Source: Marinoscillum furvescens DSM 4134 (GTDB taxonomy: Bacteria; Bacteroidota; Bacteroidia; Cytophagales; Cyclobacteriaceae). Taken from it: 64,000 nt of DNA. Position 1 is the stretch's first letter, and every line of letters begins with the position of its first letter. The stretch is from NCBI RefSeq assembly GCF_003386095.1, contig NZ_QREG01000018.1:62001-126000 (forward strand). The letters are read 5' to 3'. Of the stretch, positions 61,526-64,000 are shown piece after piece. Below the pieces are notes generated by a model. It searched no databases, had not been told where the DNA came from, and saw only the letters and a list, made by a program, of their open reading frames with translations. The translations under genes were made by a program, and so were the position numbers.

Positions 61526-62464
61526 ATGAATTACATTCTAAAAATAACTTTACTCGTTCTGGTTGTAGTGCAGTTTGGCTGTGTCAAAGATCCCTTCAAA
61601 GAATTTGAGGAGGGCAGCTGGAACAACGAGCGCAGCATCCTGGAGATTCAGTTTGAGCATCAGGTAGGCGCAGCTCAGATAGAGCGCGATGGACCTGAGT
61701 CAGGGACCATTACCCTCGGTATCAACGAACTGGCCGTAGACTTTAGCAGCGTAAAATTGAGTTCACTGGTGGTTTCCTATGACGCCAACGCATCAGTTGC
61801 CGTCGGAGAAACCCTCAATTTCGATAATACTGAAAAAAGTGCTACAGTTTCCGTGACATCTCCTACCGGGTTGACACGAGACTATACCATCATATTGGAG
61901 CCGTTTACAGAAACATTGGTGGGTACCTATGAAGTGACCGGTTTGGTAGTATGGGGCGGTACCGGCCCAGAATATGGAGGTGGAGCCGTATTAGCCATGA
62001 TGGACAAACCCTGGGCATGGGATGAGACTACTGGTCCGGCTGCTGAGCTGGACAATACCATCACCTTTGAGCTAGGAGGCTTCACTGCCAATGGCAATAG
62101 CTACGGTACACTTACCCATAGCGCTGGAGCTGATGGATTGTATGCCGACTATGTCTTCGTGCTGGACCCACAAACGGATGTAAACCACCACTACAGGAAG
62201 CTGCCAACCGGTGAAGCACAGTGGGAACGCAACTACGCCACAGGAAAAGTGACCTTCACCTGGGCGGATGGCAGCACTTCGAGCTGCGTGTACCGCGAGG
62301 CACCCACCACCATAGATGTTGGTTTTGACCGAAGCAAAACGGTAGAAAATCAGGCGTTTGAGTTTGTGGTGGATGGTGTGGACGACTGGGACAACATCTA
62401 TACGGACTATGACAAGTTTGTGAAGCGTCCACGCACCTTTTGGGTAGACGTCAAAAAACAATAA
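61526..62464 (+). CDS. Surface lipoprotein at the SusE/F position with Ig-like N-terminal domain
   Basis: This 312-residue protein has a lipobox VVQFGC. Residues about 35-130 look like an immunoglobulin-like domain of the DUF5018 kind (ILEIQFEHQVGAAQIERDGP, SATVSVTSPTGLTRDYTIIL). Residues about 133-312 form a second beta-rich domain with many Trp/Tyr residues (GTYEVTGLVVWGGTGPEYG, DNIYTDYDKFVKRPRTFWV). No catalytic motif is seen. It is probably a surface glycan-binding protein helping SusCD of PUL 3. It shares no visible similarity with the cysteine-rich lipoprotein in the same position of PUL 2. Confidence 0.75.
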   Translation: MNYILKITLLVLVVVQFGCVKDPFKEFEEGSWNNERSILEIQFEHQVGAAQIERDGPESGTITLGINELAVDFSSVKLSSLVVSYDANASVAVGETLNFDNTEKSATVSVTSPTGLTRDYTIILEPFTETLVGTYEVTGLVVWGGTGPEYGGGAVLAMMDKPWAWDETTGPAAELDNTITFELGGFTANGNSYGTLTHSAGADGLYADYVFVLDPQTDVNHHYRKLPTGEAQWERNYATGKVTFTWADGSTSSCVYREAPTTIDVGFDRSKTVENQAFEFVVDGVDDWDNIYTDYDKFVKRPRTFWVDVKKQ

Positions 62465-62479
62465 CACTTCTTCATGCAG

Positions 62480-62506
62480 AGGGGCGCTCACAAGGAGCGT
62501 CCCTTT
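62480..62506 (+). terminator. Hairpin before the GH26 gene of PUL 3
   Basis: AGGGGCGCTC and GAGCGTCCCT pair over 10 bp with one G-T wobble and a 5-nt loop, followed by a short TTT. It is likely a partial terminator that lowers expression of the enzymes relative to susCD, as seen in PULs 1 and 2. Confidence 0.6.
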
Positions 62507-62526
62507 AGCTCAAAAGATACATTCAA

Positions 62527-63726
62527 ATGGACTCACTCAAGATTAATAAATACCTGGCACTGGTCATCGGAGTATTGCTGATGGCATGCACCGAAATCGA
62601 TGAGCCGGAGATACCTCAGCGCAATCCAGAGCCTGAAAATGTAGTGCTAACATTGGTTGATCCGAATGCTACACCAGAGACAAAGGCCCTCTATGCGAAT
62701 CTATGGAAAATTCAGTCTGAAGGCTTCATGTTTGGGCACCATGACGACTTGCTCTATGGTCGTGAATGGTACACTGATGCCGGTCGATCTGATACCAGGG
62801 AAGTGTGTGGAGACTATCCGGCGGTTTACAGCGTAGATTTTGCGGAAATCATGGACGATCGTCATGCTACGGCTGATCTCAATGATGACCGCAAGCGCAC
62901 CATACTGGAAGCCAGAACACGGGGAGAGGTGATCACCGCATGCATCCATATCAACAACCCGCTGACGGGAGGAGACTCCTGGGACAACTCCAACGATACT
63001 GTGGTAAAAGAAATACTCACGGAAGGCAGTGCCACCCACGAGAAATACCAGCTTTGGTTAGATCGATTGGCGGCTTTTGTTTCTGATTTGAAAGATGAAC
63101 AGGGGCAATTGATTCCCATTCTCTTCCGGCCCTATCACGAGCACACACAGGAGTGGTCCTGGTGGGGCAGTAAATGCACCACTCAGGACGAATTCATCCG
63201 ATTTTGGCAGTACACGGTAGACTATTTGGTCGATATAAAAGGCGTACACAACCTGATATTTGCCATTTCTCCGCAGCTGGATGGCATGGCACCCAAAGAA
63301 CGACTTTTGTATCGTTGGCCGGGAGATGACTATGTTGATTTTATTGGGATGGACAGCTACCACGGTACTTACACAGAAGCCCTCGCCTCCAACGTGAAAA
63401 ACCTGGCCGCATTGTCCAAAGAAAAGCTAAAGCCCTGTGGAGTTACCGAAACCGGTGTAGAAGGAATTCGTGACAACTCCGGAAAAGAATATGCCAACTA
63501 CTGGACTCAGGAAATACTCAATCCGATCATAGGAAAAGACATCAGCTTGGTAGTGATGTGGAGAAACAAGTATGACCCTAATTTTCAGGGACATCATTAC
63601 TACGGCCCGTGGATCAAACACGCCTCAGCGTCAGACTTTGTCGATTTCTATGAGAGTTCGTTTACCATTTTCAGTCAGGACTTACCCAATATGTACGCCA
63701 TGCCTGACGCAGTGGAAGTCAAGTGA
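62527..63726 (+). CDS. GH26 beta-mannanase, lipoprotein
   Basis: This 399-residue protein has a lipobox VLLMAC. The GH26 barrel includes FMFGHHDDLLYGREWY, the acid/base Glu at residue 205 (FRPYHEHTQEWSWWG) and the nucleophile Glu at 308 (GVTETGVEG). It differs from the other two GH26 proteins around the acid/base loop (EHTQEW against EHNGDW and EMNGGW), so subsite preference may differ. Lipid anchoring suggests action at the outer membrane next to SusCD of PUL 3. Confidence 0.92.
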   Translation: MDSLKINKYLALVIGVLLMACTEIDEPEIPQRNPEPENVVLTLVDPNATPETKALYANLWKIQSEGFMFGHHDDLLYGREWYTDAGRSDTREVCGDYPAVYSVDFAEIMDDRHATADLNDDRKRTILEARTRGEVITACIHINNPLTGGDSWDNSNDTVVKEILTEGSATHEKYQLWLDRLAAFVSDLKDEQGQLIPILFRPYHEHTQEWSWWGSKCTTQDEFIRFWQYTVDYLVDIKGVHNLIFAISPQLDGMAPKERLLYRWPGDDYVDFIGMDSYHGTYTEALASNVKNLAALSKEKLKPCGVTETGVEGIRDNSGKEYANYWTQEILNPIIGKDISLVVMWRNKYDPNFQGHHYYGPWIKHASASDFVDFYESSFTIFSQDLPNMYAMPDAVEVK

Positions 63727-63786
63727 AAAGGGATAGAATTCAAAATGAGAGGACTACTCTACTGAATTTTAAAACCTAACAACACA

Positions 63787-64000
63787 ATGATGAAAGCAAT
63801 CAACATGACGTGTCTGTTCCTGCTTATGGCAGTGGTAGGCATGACACAGACCCCTTATGAGTCACTCAATTACCTGTATAGCATACAGGGCAACAATACC
63901 ATCGGTGGTATACACAACCGGCAGCCCATTAGCAACCCCAATCAGTACAGCCAGCAGCTTCATAGCATCACGGGCGACTGGCCGGGGCTCTATAGTTCAG
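63787..64000 (+). CDS. Secreted protein, truncated by the window edge, possible GH26-like glycosidase
   Basis: ATG at 63787 opens a frame that runs off the right edge after 71 codons. It starts with a signal peptide (TCLFLLMAVVGMTQ). The first residues after it (YLYSIQGNNTIGGIHNRQPI, then TGDWPGLYSS) recall the entry of GH26-type barrels, where a G-x-H motif is followed by the D-W-P-x-x-Y text seen in full-length enzymes. Only the N-terminus is visible, so the family is a guess. It follows GH26 by 60 nt and probably belongs to PUL 3. Confidence 0.6.
   Translation, partial: MMKAINMTCLFLLMAVVGMTQTPYESLNYLYSIQGNNTIGGIHNRQPISNPNQYSQQLHSITGDWPGLYSS

Overview
The window looks like a polysaccharide-degradation region of a Bacteroidota chromosome, probably from a marine member of the Cytophagia/Flavobacteriia. 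This rests on three SusC/SusD pairs, FecI/FecR-type sigma/anti-sigma pairs, a one-protein hybrid two-component regulator, five C-terminal domains of the type IX secretion (T9SS) kind, alginate lyases and a sulfatase. Genus-level placement would be a guess. No rRNA, tRNA, CRISPR array or insertion sequence was seen.

Layout. (1) 1-1922, minus strand: a small beta-rich protein of unknown function and a TPR sensor histidine kinase cut by the left edge. (2) 2194-21587, plus strand: PUL 1, with ECF sigma, FecR, SusC with an STN domain, SusD, three GH43 enzymes, an FG-GAP repeat protein, an unrecognised alpha/alpha-toroid protein, a sialidase-fold protein, a frameshifted GH2 enzyme and an aldose 1-epimerase. 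The content points to an arabinose-containing glycan (arabinan or arabinogalactan type). (3) 21694-43274: PUL 2, with a GH26 on the minus strand facing a small membrane ORF, SusC without STN, SusD, a cysteine-rich lipoprotein, GH26, GH5, a sulfatase, a hybrid two-component regulator, and the intracellular trio mannosylglucose phosphorylase, sugar symporter and cellobiose 2-epimerase. This is a nearly complete beta-mannan route. (4) 43523-46795: an AT-richer insert between the sugar loci, with a secreted unknown, an unrecognised 260-residue protein overlapping a PIN-domain gene (toxin-antitoxin-like), and a DUF2914 membrane protein. (5) 47045-54612: an alginate cluster with two PL6 lyases, a PL7 lyase, a Tat-exported isomerase-like protein and an Nramp-related transporter lacking the metal-binding motifs; it has no SusCD. 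(6) 54716-64000: PUL 3, with ECF sigma, FecR, SusC with STN, SusD, a surface lipoprotein, GH26 and a truncated secreted protein, probably a second mannan system.

How it works together. Surface GH26/GH5 enzymes cut mannan, and SusCD pairs import oligosaccharides. Disaccharide is then taken into the cytoplasm, epimerised to mannosylglucose and phosphorolysed to mannose 1-phosphate and glucose. PULs 1 and 3 appear controlled by trans-envelope sigma/anti-sigma signalling, since both SusC proteins carry STN. PUL 2 is controlled by the hybrid two-component regulator, and its SusC lacks STN. The two sigma/FecR/SusC loci share short conserved DNA elements at matching positions upstream of fecR and of susC.

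The least explained items are the 260-aa/PIN gene pair, the toroid protein at 11911, the Nramp-like transporter, the cysteine-repeat lipoprotein and the shared non-coding elements.
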